From assembly GCA_017512745.1 (NCBI GenBank), contig JAFWEV010000075.1:1-37389 (forward strand): 37,389 nt of DNA, given 5' to 3'. Origin of the DNA: Oscillospiraceae bacterium. Its GTDB lineage: Bacteria; Bacillota; Clostridia; Oscillospirales; Ruminococcaceae. Position numbers and translations under genes: made by a program. The notes under the pieces are model-generated. The model was not told where the DNA came from. It worked only from the letters and a program-made list of their open reading frames with translations, and did no database searches. Below are positions 23,032-30,532 of this stretch, piece by piece. Every line of letters starts with the position of its first letter. Positions within the stretch are counted from its first letter, which is position 1.

Positions 23032-23973
23032 ATGATAGGAGGAAAACTGGCAAGCTTTGCCACCGAAGCCAACCTCAAAAACAACGGAGACATCATATAC
23101 GGAGAATATGAGGGATACGAAGTGTCCCTGTTCGAACTGGACAATGAAAAGACGATATTCATTGATTTCTACCTTCCCGAGGATCAGCAGCTCACCAGAG
23201 ATGCTATAAGGAAGTTTATAAATGACAGCAATATCCAGTACGCCATACAGTCTTCTTCTCTTTCGAGCACAGGTATAAAAGTAGTATTTCAGAATAAGTC
23301 CAACGTCTACGACAACATAAAGGAATTCTTCTATACTCTTGTCTATTTCCTTAAGGCAAAAGGCGTTCCCGGAGCCGATACATGCACCAACTGCGGGAAA
23401 CATCTCGACAGCTATACGGTAGTTTCCGTTCAGGGGTGCGTTCATACCTGCTGCACCGAATGCGCAGAAAAGATCACAGGTTCAAACAAGGCCGCCATGT
23501 TACTGAAATCCAGAAAAAACATCTTTGTCGGCGGGATCGGCGCTCTTTTCGGAGCTCTGGTCGGTACGATCCTCTGGGTCTTTGTCGCATATAACGGTTA
23601 TTTCGCTCTGTGGGCAGGAGTACTTATCGCACTGCTCGCGAGACTCGGGTATATGCTCTTCGGAGGAAAATCTTCCGTTGCCGAGATCATATACAATATT
23701 CTCTTCTCCATTATCGGTGTGGCAGTAGCGGAATTTCTCTCCGAGTGTATCGATCTTTACAGAAACTGGCACGCTTCAGGCTTCGTATTCAAACTGAGCG
23801 AAGTGGTCAATACTGCTTTCTCAAATCTTCTGTCCGGTCCGAAATACTACATGCCTTACCTTGAAGCTGTCGGCATAGGTTCTGTCTTTGCCCTTCTCAC
23901 CGTTCTTGCACTGATAGGAGTAAAAAAACGTTCGAGTAGATTGTTCACAGGCGTGGAGCGCCTCGCTCAATGA
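23032..23973 (+). CDS. Membrane protein with paired Cys motifs, function unknown
   Basis: The 313-residue protein is not a family I recognise. Residues about 1-110 are a soluble alpha/beta domain; residues about 118-144 hold CTNCGKHLDSYTVVSVQGCV and CCTEC, a zinc-ribbon-like set. Four hydrophobic segments follow (about 163-184, 190-210, 217-238 and 280-300). The topology suggests a membrane-anchored protein with a cytosolic metal-binding head. It lies between nudC and trmB and overlaps trmB by ATGA, which indicates translational coupling. Its start follows TTGGAGG. Confidence 0.75.
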   Translation: MIGGKLASFATEANLKNNGDIIYGEYEGYEVSLFELDNEKTIFIDFYLPEDQQLTRDAIRKFINDSNIQYAIQSSSLSSTGIKVVFQNKSNVYDNIKEFFYTLVYFLKAKGVPGADTCTNCGKHLDSYTVVSVQGCVHTCCTECAEKITGSNKAAMLLKSRKNIFVGGIGALFGALVGTILWVFVAYNGYFALWAGVLIALLARLGYMLFGGKSSVAEIIYNILFSIIGVAVAEFLSECIDLYRNWHASGFVFKLSEVVNTAFSNLLSGPKYYMPYLEAVGIGSVFALLTVLALIGVKKRSSRLFTGVERLAQ

Positions 23974-24632
23974 GAATAAGATATAACCCCGAAGCAAGAC
24001 CTGCTCTTGCGGCATGCCCCTTTTACATTGACGATCCCAAAGCTGCGAAAGGCAGATGGAATACATTATATAAAAACGATCTTCCCCTGTGGCTCGAACT
24101 CGGCTGCGGGAAAGGGTCTTTTATTGCCAATACGGCATTCAACGACCGCGGCCATAACTATCTTGCTGTCGACATAAAGAGCGAGATGCTCTATCTCGCG
24201 ATGAAGAATACGGAAAACGTCTACGGACAAACCCCAATAGACAACCTTCTGCTCGCAGACATGGAGATCATGATCATCAACAACTACTTTGACGAGGAAG
24301 ACCATATAGACAGGATATTCATCAATTTCTGCAACCCGTGGCCGAAGGCAAAGCATAAAAAAAGAAGGCTGACTCATCCGAACCAGCTCAATCAGTACAG
24401 GATATTCCTGAAGGACGGCGGAAAAATAGTCTTCAGGACAGATGATGAGGAACTGTTCACAGAGTCCCTTGATTACTTCCCTGCCGCGGGATATGAGATT
24501 ACCGAGAGAACATCCTACAACTCGCTCGATTCCCAAACCAGACCGCCCCTTGTAGCAACGGAACACGAGCTCATGTTCCTCGAGACCGGCAAAGTCATCA
24601 ATTATCTGGTGGCAGAAAAATGCGTACGCTGA
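23970..24632 (+). CDS. trmB: tRNA (guanine-N7-)-methyltransferase TrmB
   Basis: The 220-residue protein shows the SAM-binding motif LELGCGKGSFI (about residues 42-52), followed by DIKSEML, and the TrmB signature INFCNPWPKAKHKKRRLTHP with its PWPK core and the C-terminal TEHE-type tail (VATEHELMF). It makes 7-methylguanosine at tRNA position 46 and uses S-adenosylmethionine. It is the usual length for a bacterial TrmB. The ATG overlaps the preceding stop, and its end overlaps the next gene by 13 bases. Confidence 0.95.
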   Translation: MRIRYNPEARPALAACPFYIDDPKAAKGRWNTLYKNDLPLWLELGCGKGSFIANTAFNDRGHNYLAVDIKSEMLYLAMKNTENVYGQTPIDNLLLADMEIMIINNYFDEEDHIDRIFINFCNPWPKAKHKKRRLTHPNQLNQYRIFLKDGGKIVFRTDDEELFTESLDYFPAAGYEITERTSYNSLDSQTRPPLVATEHELMFLETGKVINYLVAEKCVR

Positions 24633-25141
24633 ACACACCGGAACATCAGGTCCACACAATCGGACCTTTTTTTGACTCTTCATCCGAAATTCTGGTCGTC
24701 GGAAGTTTTCCTTCGCCAAAATCGAGAGAATCAGGCTTCTTTTACGGACATCCTTCCAATAGGTTCTGGAAGATCCTGTCGTCTGCAGGAGGATATCCCG
24801 TTCCCGGTTCAGTTGAAGATAAGAAAGAGCTTCTCAGCGCTATGAAAACAGCGCTCTGGGACATAGTCGCATCGTGTACCATTACGGGAGCAAGTGACTC
24901 CAGCATAAGGGATGTCGAGTACAACGACCTCAATATGCTCATCTCACAGTCGTCCGTGAGGACTGTCATATTCAACGGCGGCACATCGTATTCTCTGTTT
25001 CTCAGTTCGGGGATCACATTCCCCGGCTATGTAAAAATTCTGAAACTGCCGTCCACAAGCGCAGCAAATGCCTCCTTCAGTCTTGAGAAACTGAAAGAGG
25101 CATGGTCCGAAGCCTTTGCTGATCACAGCAGCCGATCATGA
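24620..25141 (+). CDS. DNA-deoxyinosine glycosylase (uracil-DNA glycosylase superfamily)
   Basis: The 173-residue protein has the signature GSFPSPKSR at residues 28-36 and FFYGHPSNRFW at 40-50, typical of the deoxyinosine/MUG-like branch of the uracil-DNA glycosylase family. IFNGGTSYSLF and the KLPSTSAANA strand, with the LPSTS motif near the C-terminus, carry the second active-site region. It removes damaged or deaminated bases in repair. The start lies inside trmB with GGTGG about ten bases ahead. The 3' end overlaps the convergent ABC-F stop by six bases. Confidence 0.92.
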   Translation: MRTLNTPEHQVHTIGPFFDSSSEILVVGSFPSPKSRESGFFYGHPSNRFWKILSSAGGYPVPGSVEDKKELLSAMKTALWDIVASCTITGASDSSIRDVEYNDLNMLISQSSVRTVIFNGGTSYSLFLSSGITFPGYVKILKLPSTSAANASFSLEKLKEAWSEAFADHSSRS

Positions 25142-25158
25142 ACGGTCGGCTGCTTTTT
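25127..25158 (+). terminator. Shared hairpin terminator of convergent genes
   Basis: AGCAGCCGATC (25127-25137) and GGTCGGCTGCT (25144-25154) pair with one wobble and are followed by five T residues (25154-25158). The two convergent stop codons lie inside the hairpin, so the element serves the plus-strand glycosylase gene and is extremely compact. Confidence 0.85.
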
Positions 25159-26623
25159 CTATCTCAATGATACGGGTCGCGATCTTTTCCGTGAAATATT
25201 CATCATGTTCGATGAATACCATAGTGGGTTCATATCTCAGGATAAGGTCTTCCAGCTGGACGCGGGAGTAAATATCTATGTAATTAAGAGGCTCATCCCA
25301 GAGATACAGATTTGCCCTGTCGCACAGGCTTCTGGCTATGAGTATCTTTTTCTTCTGTCCTTCCGAAAGTCCGGAAATGTCCTTTTCGAACTCTTTTCTC
25401 TCGAAATCGAATTTTCTGAGGATGGTGAGGAATTGGGTCTTGTCTATCCCGCTTACATTAACGAAATCGTCAAAGCTGCCTTTGAGCAATGTCGTGTCCT
25501 GAGATACGTAGGAGACATTGAGGCGCGAAGCCCTGAGGAATTCACCCTCATAGGATAGGCCGTCGCCCTTGAGCAGTTTCATGATGCTCGACTTCCCTGC
25601 ACCGTTTCCCCCTCTTAAACAGATCCTCTCGCCTGCGCCAACTCTGAATGACACAGGTCTGTTTACCGCTCTGCCGTCATACGTCACGGCAACATCTTTG
25701 AGTTCGGCGAGAACACTGGCGTGATGAGGTTCGCTGAAAAGCTTCAGATCCTCCTGTTTTTCGACATTTTTCAGAAGCTTGCTCTTTTCCTCGGCGGCTT
25801 TGTTCTGCCTGTTTTCGAGCGATTTTGCCCGTTTCATCATCTTTGCAGACTGATGGCCTATGTACCCCTTGTCAAATGCATTCTCATGGAGTTTCGTATT
25901 CTCGACTTTATCTGCCCATCTGCCGGCTCTCGCGGCTCCCTGTCTGAGTCTCGCAATGTCTTTTTCCAGTCTGTCGTTCTCTCTCAGTTCGAATTCCTGC
26001 TGTCTTCTGAAGGATTCTTCCCACACCGAATAGTTCCCGGCTGTCAGTTCTATATTGTTCCTGTTTATTGACAGTATATGATCGGTGCATGAATCAAGGA
26101 GCGCTCTGTCGTGAGATACGAGTATATATCCCTTTTTCGAACCGAGATATTCCTTAATCGCTCCCCTTGTCTCCCTGTCGATATGGTTCGTAGGCTCGTC
26201 GATCAGCATGAATCTTCCGTCGTTGGCAAACATGAGCGCGATCATCACTTTTGTCTGCTCGCCGCCGGACAGTGTTGAAAACGGTCTCCAGTATATGTCT
26301 TCGTCTATGCCCAGAAGTGCAAGCTCCCTTCTGACTCTCCAGGTTTCGGCATCGGGAGCAGCCCTCTCTATAACGGCTTCGACGGTATCATCCCTGTTCT
26401 CTATCCCATATGGAAAATACTCAAAGATCACGGAAGAACTTATGTTTCCGGAATACTCGTACTTACCCATAAGGAGATTCAGAAGAGTCGACTTTCCCCT
26501 TCCGTTTCTGCCTATAAGCCCGAGTTTCCAGTCTGTGTCCAAAGCGAGATCCACATTTTCAAAGATATCGTAATATGTTCCGGGATATGCAAAGGTAAGT
26601 TTCTGTATATTGATAAGTGACAT
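25136..26623 (-). CDS. Lsa-type ABC-F ATPase (ribosomal protection protein)
   Basis: The 495-residue protein has two ABC domains and no membrane helix. The first has Walker A GRNGRGKS at residues 38-45, LSGGEQ at 118-123 and LIDEPTNHID at about 140-149. A charged linker of about 100 residues with KMMKRAKSLENRQNKAAEEK joins it to the second, which has GGNGAGKSS and LSEGQKKKI and WDEPLNYID. The linker and the PLNYID motif are typical of the Lsa branch of ABC-F proteins, which displace lincosamides, streptogramin A and pleuromutilins from the ribosome. Resistance is an inference. The start has AGGAGGAAAAG. A leader with an attenuator-like hairpin precedes it. Confidence 0.88.
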   Translation of the reverse strand: MSLINIQKLTFAYPGTYYDIFENVDLALDTDWKLGLIGRNGRGKSTLLNLLMGKYEYSGNISSSVIFEYFPYGIENRDDTVEAVIERAAPDAETWRVRRELALLGIDEDIYWRPFSTLSGGEQTKVMIALMFANDGRFMLIDEPTNHIDRETRGAIKEYLGSKKGYILVSHDRALLDSCTDHILSINRNNIELTAGNYSVWEESFRRQQEFELRENDRLEKDIARLRQGAARAGRWADKVENTKLHENAFDKGYIGHQSAKMMKRAKSLENRQNKAAEEKSKLLKNVEKQEDLKLFSEPHHASVLAELKDVAVTYDGRAVNRPVSFRVGAGERICLRGGNGAGKSSIMKLLKGDGLSYEGEFLRASRLNVSYVSQDTTLLKGSFDDFVNVSGIDKTQFLTILRKFDFERKEFEKDISGLSEGQKKKILIARSLCDRANLYLWDEPLNYIDIYSRVQLEDLILRYEPTMVFIEHDEYFTEKIATRIIEIEKAADRS

Positions 26624-26632
26624 CTTTTCCTC

Positions 26633-26665
26633 CTAAAACAAAAAGCCGCATAATGCGACTTTCAT
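26633..26665 (-). promoter_or_regulatory. Candidate attenuation leader with 10-codon reading frame before the ABC-F gene
   Basis: On the minus strand a short open frame from ATG at 26665 reads MKVALCGFLF and stops at TAG (26635-26633), and that TAG overlaps the ABC-F ribosome site AGGAGG. The same bases form a hairpin (AAAGTCGCA pairs with TGCGGCTTT around TTA) followed by TTGTTTT, a terminator-like element. No ribosome site is seen before the short frame. The element could be the attenuator of the ABC-F gene or only the terminator of the upstream HD gene. Confidence 0.55.
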
Positions 26666-26677
26666 TTATATATAGAA

Positions 26678-27253
26678 TCAGCTGTCGTTTTCGAGAAGAT
26701 AAGTAGCTTCGAGATCCGCAAGGTGAAGCTTCACCGCAAGCGGATACTTCTCAAACGCATGACTCAGTGTATAGCCTCCGGCTCTGACTGCATCGTCAAA
26801 GCTTCCCATGTGCCATCTGATGGCAATTGCCTCCGCAGGTTTGAGCCTGAGGAATCTCTCGATGAGATATACCGACTTCTCTCCGTGTCCGTACGGAAAT
26901 CTGTCTTCCACCTGATAGTACGGGACCTTTTCCCACTGTCCGGTCTGCTCGTTCTTCACGTTGCGTGTGGACTCCTTGTAGAATCCCGCCTTGCACACAT
27001 CATGGAGAAGAGCTACCAGGGCCACGGATTCTCCGGATTCGATATTCCCGTCTCTGTCATTTCTGGCTTTCAGGATATCATACACATTGAGGGAATGGAC
27101 AAGCAGTCCCTCTTTATATGCACTGTGGAACTTGGTACTTGCGGGCGCCGTGAAGAAATCAGTGCTCTCAAGCCACTTTATCAGTTCCTCAAGCCCGTCT
27201 CTTTGGACATTGGTTCTGAGTATGCTTAAAAATCTGTCTTTATTATCAGACAC
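26678..27253 (-). CDS. HD-domain hydrolase
   Basis: The 191-residue protein has the HD motif spread of metal-dependent phosphohydrolases: an early H-S-x-x-V element in GLLVHSLNVYDI, the LLHDVCKAGF dyad, then a RWHMGSFDD element and a LADLEATYL aspartate at the end. It is cytosolic. The start is GTG at 27253, with GGAG about eleven bases upstream, and follows the YdbC gene by four bases. The gene order YdbC-like, HD, ABC-F suggests one transcript. Confidence 0.88.
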   Translation of the reverse strand: MSDNKDRFLSILRTNVQRDGLEELIKWLESTDFFTAPASTKFHSAYKEGLLVHSLNVYDILKARNDRDGNIESGESVALVALLHDVCKAGFYKESTRNVKNEQTGQWEKVPYYQVEDRFPYGHGEKSVYLIERFLRLKPAEAIAIRWHMGSFDDAVRAGGYTLSHAFEKYPLAVKLHLADLEATYLLENDS

Positions 27254-27257
27254 CGTA

Positions 27258-27476
27258 TCAGAGCTCCATTTCGTTGAGCAGTTCTTTGAGTGTCTTTATC
27301 TCTTCTCTGGTAAGCGAGATGCCCTTGCTCATCTTTTCGTTGCCGGGCGCCCAGTCTCTGATATCGAATTTGGGCTCTCTGTCATTCCAGCTGATCATGT
27401 TGAACTGTCTGCTCCAGCCGTTCGGATTCTCAGACAGTATTCCTATTTTTTCTGTGATCTCGTATTTGAATTCCAT
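27258..27476 (-). CDS. YdbC/PC4-like single-stranded-DNA-binding protein
   Basis: The 72-residue protein matches YdbC, a small PC4-like protein. It contains EFKYEITEKIGILSENPNGW, SRQFNMISWNDREPKFDIRD and KGISLTREEIKTL. YdbC proteins form dimers with a PC4-type fold and bind single-stranded DNA. The ATG at 27476 is chosen because GGAG lies about ten bases ahead; an ATG at 27497 would add seven residues. An extended -10 promoter is at 27524-27517. Confidence 0.88.
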   Translation of the reverse strand: MEFKYEITEKIGILSENPNGWSRQFNMISWNDREPKFDIRDWAPGNEKMSKGISLTREEIKTLKELLNEMEL

Positions 27477-27516
27477 TGCCGATTTTTCTCCATTCATTGA
27501 TTTAAATGTATTTCAT

Positions 27517-27525
27517 ATTATAGCA
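27517..27525 (-). promoter_or_regulatory. Extended -10 promoter of the YdbC/HD/ABC-F operon
   Basis: On the minus strand TGCTATAAT covers 27525-27517, an extended -10 element. The -35 region is AT-rich without a good TTGACA. The start of the YdbC frame is about 41 bases downstream. Confidence 0.6.
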
Positions 27526-27568
27526 ACTTATATTTAAAAATAAATACAATATAAAAGAAAGTATTTTT

Positions 27569-28552
27569 TTAAGAAAAAACCGCAGACCGGACAGGCTGAT
27601 CCTGCGTATTATCCGGCATAATCACCTTATACCAGAATCCGAAGCTTTCTTCACATTTGAACCCTGCCTTCCGGTAGAATTCCCTTCTCCACCCGAACGA
27701 ATCGACATAGCATTTTCTGATTCCCGCTTCTCTGCATCTCAGAACCGCCGCGCGCAGCAGAGCCATTCCGAGTCCCTTATGCATATATTTTTCTCTTGTC
27801 CCGACCGGTTCGATCATCGCGGTCGCAGTCGGTGTATCCACATACACAAAGCAGTAGGAGCAGATATCATTGCGCTCATCGGAATAGTCATCCGCGATGA
27901 GACATTCGAAGCTATCCTCATACATCGAGGACTCTTTCCGCATATTGTAAGGACCCATCGGGGCTCTGTAATCAGCGGCTTCCCATTCCGGGTGAAAACT
28001 CAGTCTCAGTGCACTCCATTTTTTCTCCTCGTCAGAACAGTCATCTTCGTACATCAGTCTGTAGCCGCGGGGCAGCAAGATCGGGCTGGTCATTTCCTGA
28101 GGATCGATACAGTTCCAGCATTCCTCATCGCTGATCCTCGTATATCCCGCTTTTTTCAGAACGTCTGTCTGATAATCAAGGCTGTTGCAGGAGGCAATCC
28201 AGAACTTGACGCTGCCGTCGGAAGCTCTGCCGAACATTTTCTGACAGTGTTTCTCACTGAATGCGACCATCAGGGGAAAAAGGGTCTCATATCCTTTTTT
28301 TACGCTGAAATAGATATTCTCTCCGTCAGGAAGGATACAGCCCTCTATCACACCATATTCTCCCCAGAGATAGATGTTTTCAGCAGAGATCTCCCTTCCG
28401 TCATCCGTTTCCTGAGCTGACACTCTGTATATGAGATCATGCAATCTTTCCGGTATCCAGGTGACCGGGGTTCTGTTCTCTGAATACTGTTCTCTGAGAT
28501 ATTTTTCCAGTTCTTCAAGATCTTTCTCTTTTTCGAATTTTCTGATCTTCAT
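27569..28552 (-). CDS. Tandem GNAT acetyltransferase
   Basis: The 327-residue protein is about twice the length of one GNAT domain. The N-terminal half (about residues 1-160) is degenerate in the CoA loop, while the C-terminal half has a good motif A (REKYMHKGLGMALLRAAVLR) and YVDSFGWRREFYRKAGFKCE. So the second domain is probably the active one and the first structural, as in other tandem acetyltransferases. The ATG at 28552 is preferred over the overlapping GTG at 28555. Substrate unknown. Confidence 0.85.
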   Translation of the reverse strand: MKIRKFEKEKDLEELEKYLREQYSENRTPVTWIPERLHDLIYRVSAQETDDGREISAENIYLWGEYGVIEGCILPDGENIYFSVKKGYETLFPLMVAFSEKHCQKMFGRASDGSVKFWIASCNSLDYQTDVLKKAGYTRISDEECWNCIDPQEMTSPILLPRGYRLMYEDDCSDEEKKWSALRLSFHPEWEAADYRAPMGPYNMRKESSMYEDSFECLIADDYSDERNDICSYCFVYVDTPTATAMIEPVGTREKYMHKGLGMALLRAAVLRCREAGIRKCYVDSFGWRREFYRKAGFKCEESFGFWYKVIMPDNTQDQPVRSAVFS

Positions 28553-28589
28553 CACTCATATCCTCTGCAAGTCCGGTATTCATAATGAA

Positions 28590-29264
28590 TCAGACTATCG
28601 ATTTTCTCTGGTAGTCAGTAATATCCGATCCCAGTTTCGAATATATATCCATAACTGATCCTACTGTAGACAATGTCCTGAGTTCGGCATCCGTCATGCC
28701 GACAAGCTCAAGAAACTCAACATGTCCGTTCGGTGTGTCTATCGCACTGACGGTCGGATCAGTCACAGCGATGAATCCCGTGAGATTGCATTTCCGCCCG
28801 GCGTCGATTCCTGCCATCTGACCTGTATAGAGATATTCATTCGGGCGGAATATCTCTCCTTTGGTAAAAGTGATCCTGGCGATCGTCTGCAGGATACCGC
28901 ATATATTTCTGATCTCGGCTTCTTCATCTTCGAAATCGTATTTCTTCAGTTTGAACGTCAGTTCATATCCGTATCCGCTGATCTCCTTGTTCTCGGTCTC
29001 TTTACCGTATATCTCAGTAAGCCCGTACGAGACAAAGTGCCAGAATGTCCCGCCGTCATAAACGGAAATACCGTCCAGAGGATCATTTCCGCCGAAGATC
29101 CACTTGATTATCGTGCCATAGTGCTTTGGACTTGTCTGTCCGGGATATACCCTCTCAAACTCTCTCGTTATGGCATCCCATCCGTCGGTCCTGACGTCTT
29201 CAGCGTCCGCCTCTGCAATGATTTTTTGTTCAGGTTTTTTCTTCAGTTTATCGAACAAACCCAT
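28590..29264 (-). CDS. SUFU (suppressor-of-fused-like) domain protein
   Basis: The 224-residue protein matches bacterial SUFU domains: GWDAITREFERVYPGQTSPK, then a KWIFGGNDPLDGISVYDGG element, HFVSYGLTEIYGKE, YGYELTFKLKKYD, FRPNEYLYTGQMAG and a C-terminal LVGMTDAELRTLS. In animals SUFU regulates Hedgehog signalling; bacterial versions are thought to be immunity or toxin-related proteins in some contexts, but this is not shown here. No toxin gene is adjacent. The start follows GAGGAGGG. Confidence 0.85.
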   Translation of the reverse strand: MGLFDKLKKKPEQKIIAEADAEDVRTDGWDAITREFERVYPGQTSPKHYGTIIKWIFGGNDPLDGISVYDGGTFWHFVSYGLTEIYGKETENKEISGYGYELTFKLKKYDFEDEEAEIRNICGILQTIARITFTKGEIFRPNEYLYTGQMAGIDAGRKCNLTGFIAVTDPTVSAIDTPNGHVEFLELVGMTDAELRTLSTVGSVMDIYSKLGSDITDYQRKSIV

Positions 29265-29334
29265 ATGTCTGCCCTCCTCGGCCGATCTCCGTCATGCTGG
29301 CTTGAGCATAGCACACAAAAGGCTTTCAGGCAAA

Positions 29335-29369
29335 ATAAGACCTGAGATTTCAACGATCTCAGGTCTTAT
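29335..29369 (-). terminator. Terminator after the tRNA genes
   Basis: The arms ATAAGACCTGAGAT (29335-29348) and ATCTCAGGTCTTAT (29356-29369) are perfectly complementary over 14 bases with a 7-base loop. On the minus strand the stem is followed by a short T-run (ATAAGA ... ATTTTG), so it ends the tRNA transcript. Confidence 0.85.
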
Positions 29370-29374
29370 CATGA

Positions 29375-29451
29375 TGGTCGGAGTGGCGGGATTCGAACCC
29401 GCGACCTCTTGGTCCCGAACCAAGCGCTCTACCAAACTGAGCCACACCCCG
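29375..29451 (-). tRNA. tRNA-Pro (anticodon CGG)
   Basis: On the minus strand the 77-base gene folds as a cloverleaf. The acceptor stem pairs CGGGGTG with CACTCCG (one G-U), the anticodon stem is CTTGG/CCAAG around loop TTCGGGA (anticodon CGG, reading CCG), and the T arm has the GGTTCGAATCC core. The 3' CCA is encoded (29375-29377). Because this anticodon reads only CCG, other proline tRNAs must lie elsewhere. Confidence 0.95.
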
Positions 29452-29459
29452 AAAAATAT

Positions 29460-29481
29460 AGCCATTGGCTCACCAATGGCT
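29460..29481 (-). terminator. Terminator-like hairpin between the two tRNA genes
   Basis: AGCCATTGG (29460-29468) and CCAATGGCT (29473-29481) pair perfectly around a 4-base loop. On the minus strand it is followed by ATATTTTTC, directly before tRNA-Pro. It could stop transcription after tRNA-Gln or guide tRNA processing. Confidence 0.6.
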
Positions 29482-29482
29482 C

Positions 29483-29556
29483 TGGTTGGGGAAGAAGGAT
29501 TCGAACCCTCACAAACAGAGTCAGAGTCTGTCGTGCTACCATTACACAATTCCCCA
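29483..29556 (-). tRNA. tRNA-Gln (anticodon CTG)
   Basis: The 74-base minus-strand gene has the acceptor pair TGGGGAA/TTCCCCA, an anticodon stem ACAGA/TCTGT with loop CTCTGAC (anticodon CTG, reading CAG), a T arm with GGTTCGAATCC, and encoded CCA at 29485-29483. The 5' start with U1-A72 is typical of bacterial glutamine tRNAs. Confidence 0.95.
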
Positions 29557-29566
29557 GTGCTTCACT

Positions 29567-29594
29567 ATTATACTTTATTGAAAAAATTTGTCAA
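29567..29594 (-). promoter_or_regulatory. Promoter of the tRNA genes
   Basis: On the minus strand TTGACA (29594-29589) and TATAAT (29572-29567) are 16 bases apart, 11 bases ahead of the tRNA-Gln 5' end. This is a near-consensus strong promoter and fits a stable RNA operon. Confidence 0.9.
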
Positions 29595-29627
29595 GAAAAT
29601 ATAACAGTGTTTTTCAGCCATTTTTTT

Positions 29628-29639
29628 GTCAAATTTGAC
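29628..29639. repeat. 12-bp perfect palindrome at the end of the coiled-coil gene
   Basis: GTCAAATTTGAC at 29628-29639 is a perfect palindrome two bases after the coiled-coil gene stop. On the minus strand it is followed by A residues and not T residues, so it is not a good terminator in that direction. Confidence 0.45.
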
Positions 29640-29641
29640 GC

Positions 29642-30508
29642 TTATCTTCTGTAGTAATCATCCCTCAGGAATCTGTCGTCCAGATCGTCATTCCTGAAAT
29701 ATCCAGGCTGCTCGTAGCGCTCATTGCGCCTTCTCTGAGAGTAGATATAGTTCTCGAAACTTTCTATCTGTCTGCCGAACTTGTCGAGATCTTTCTGAAG
29801 GATACTCGCCTGCTGACGGTAGAACTCGATCTGCTTAAGTATCTCCTTCTCCACATTTCTGTCTTCAGTCTCGGCCTTTGCCTTCTCTCTGGCATCCCTG
29901 ATCCCTGTCTTGAGAGAAAGGATCTCATCCTCAAGAAACTTCACCTTTGCTTCAAGGCTGTCGATTCTGGAAGTGAGAAGCTCTATATTCTTCGTCTTCT
30001 CCTCGATCTCGGTATGCATCTCACCGTTTTCCATGTTCTGCTTTGATATCCTGTCGGTGAGACTGTTGATAACTATCTGATCGTCTGCCAGCTGTTTCTG
30101 ATTGCTCTGCAGGATGGCATCATATGAATCTATCCTGATGTTGAGTGTGTTGATCGTGTCATTCAGTTTAACGATCTCCGCATCCTTGTCGCTCAGTCTG
30201 GCTCTGAGATCTGCCACAACGGCCTCGGCTTTCTCTATCCTGGAGCGGGCTTCTTCGGACAGTTCCACATTCTTGGATGAGCTCTCGAGTTCCGTGACCT
30301 TGTTGCGAAGTATCTCTATAGCCTTAAGGAACGTGTCCTCTTTCTTCTGGGCACGGTCATTGATGGCTATCTCCTGCTGCAGTCTGCTTTTGACATACTC
30401 AAGTTTGTCCGAGTATTCAGCTATCTGCTGCTCGAGCCTTTCGTTCCTTGTGTTCAGTTCGTCGAATGAGCTTCTGAGAGAACTGTTCGATGTGTAATTA
30501 TTGTCCAT
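29642..30508 (-). CDS. Long coiled-coil protein next to ftsZ
   Basis: The 288-residue product is almost entirely helical and charged, with heptad-like repeats from about residues 14 to 250 and no membrane segment. It ends in a tail rich in Arg, Tyr and Asp (RRNERYEQPGYFRNDDLDDR, then FLRDDYYRR). Nothing in it matches DivIVA's N-terminal motif or SepF. It lies directly downstream of ftsZ on the same strand, 80 bases away, so a structural role in division or cell shape is an inference from position. The ATG at 30508 is used; the GTG frame start at 30547 lies in a hairpin loop and has no ribosome site. Confidence 0.75.
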   Translation of the reverse strand: MDNNYTSNSSLRSSFDELNTRNERLEQQIAEYSDKLEYVKSRLQQEIAINDRAQKKEDTFLKAIEILRNKVTELESSSKNVELSEEARSRIEKAEAVVADLRARLSDKDAEIVKLNDTINTLNIRIDSYDAILQSNQKQLADDQIVINSLTDRISKQNMENGEMHTEIEEKTKNIELLTSRIDSLEAKVKFLEDEILSLKTGIRDAREKAKAETEDRNVEKEILKQIEFYRQQASILQKDLDKFGRQIESFENYIYSQRRRNERYEQPGYFRNDDLDDRFLRDDYYRR

Positions 30509-30532
30509 AATGGCAGTCTCAATTCTGTAGTC

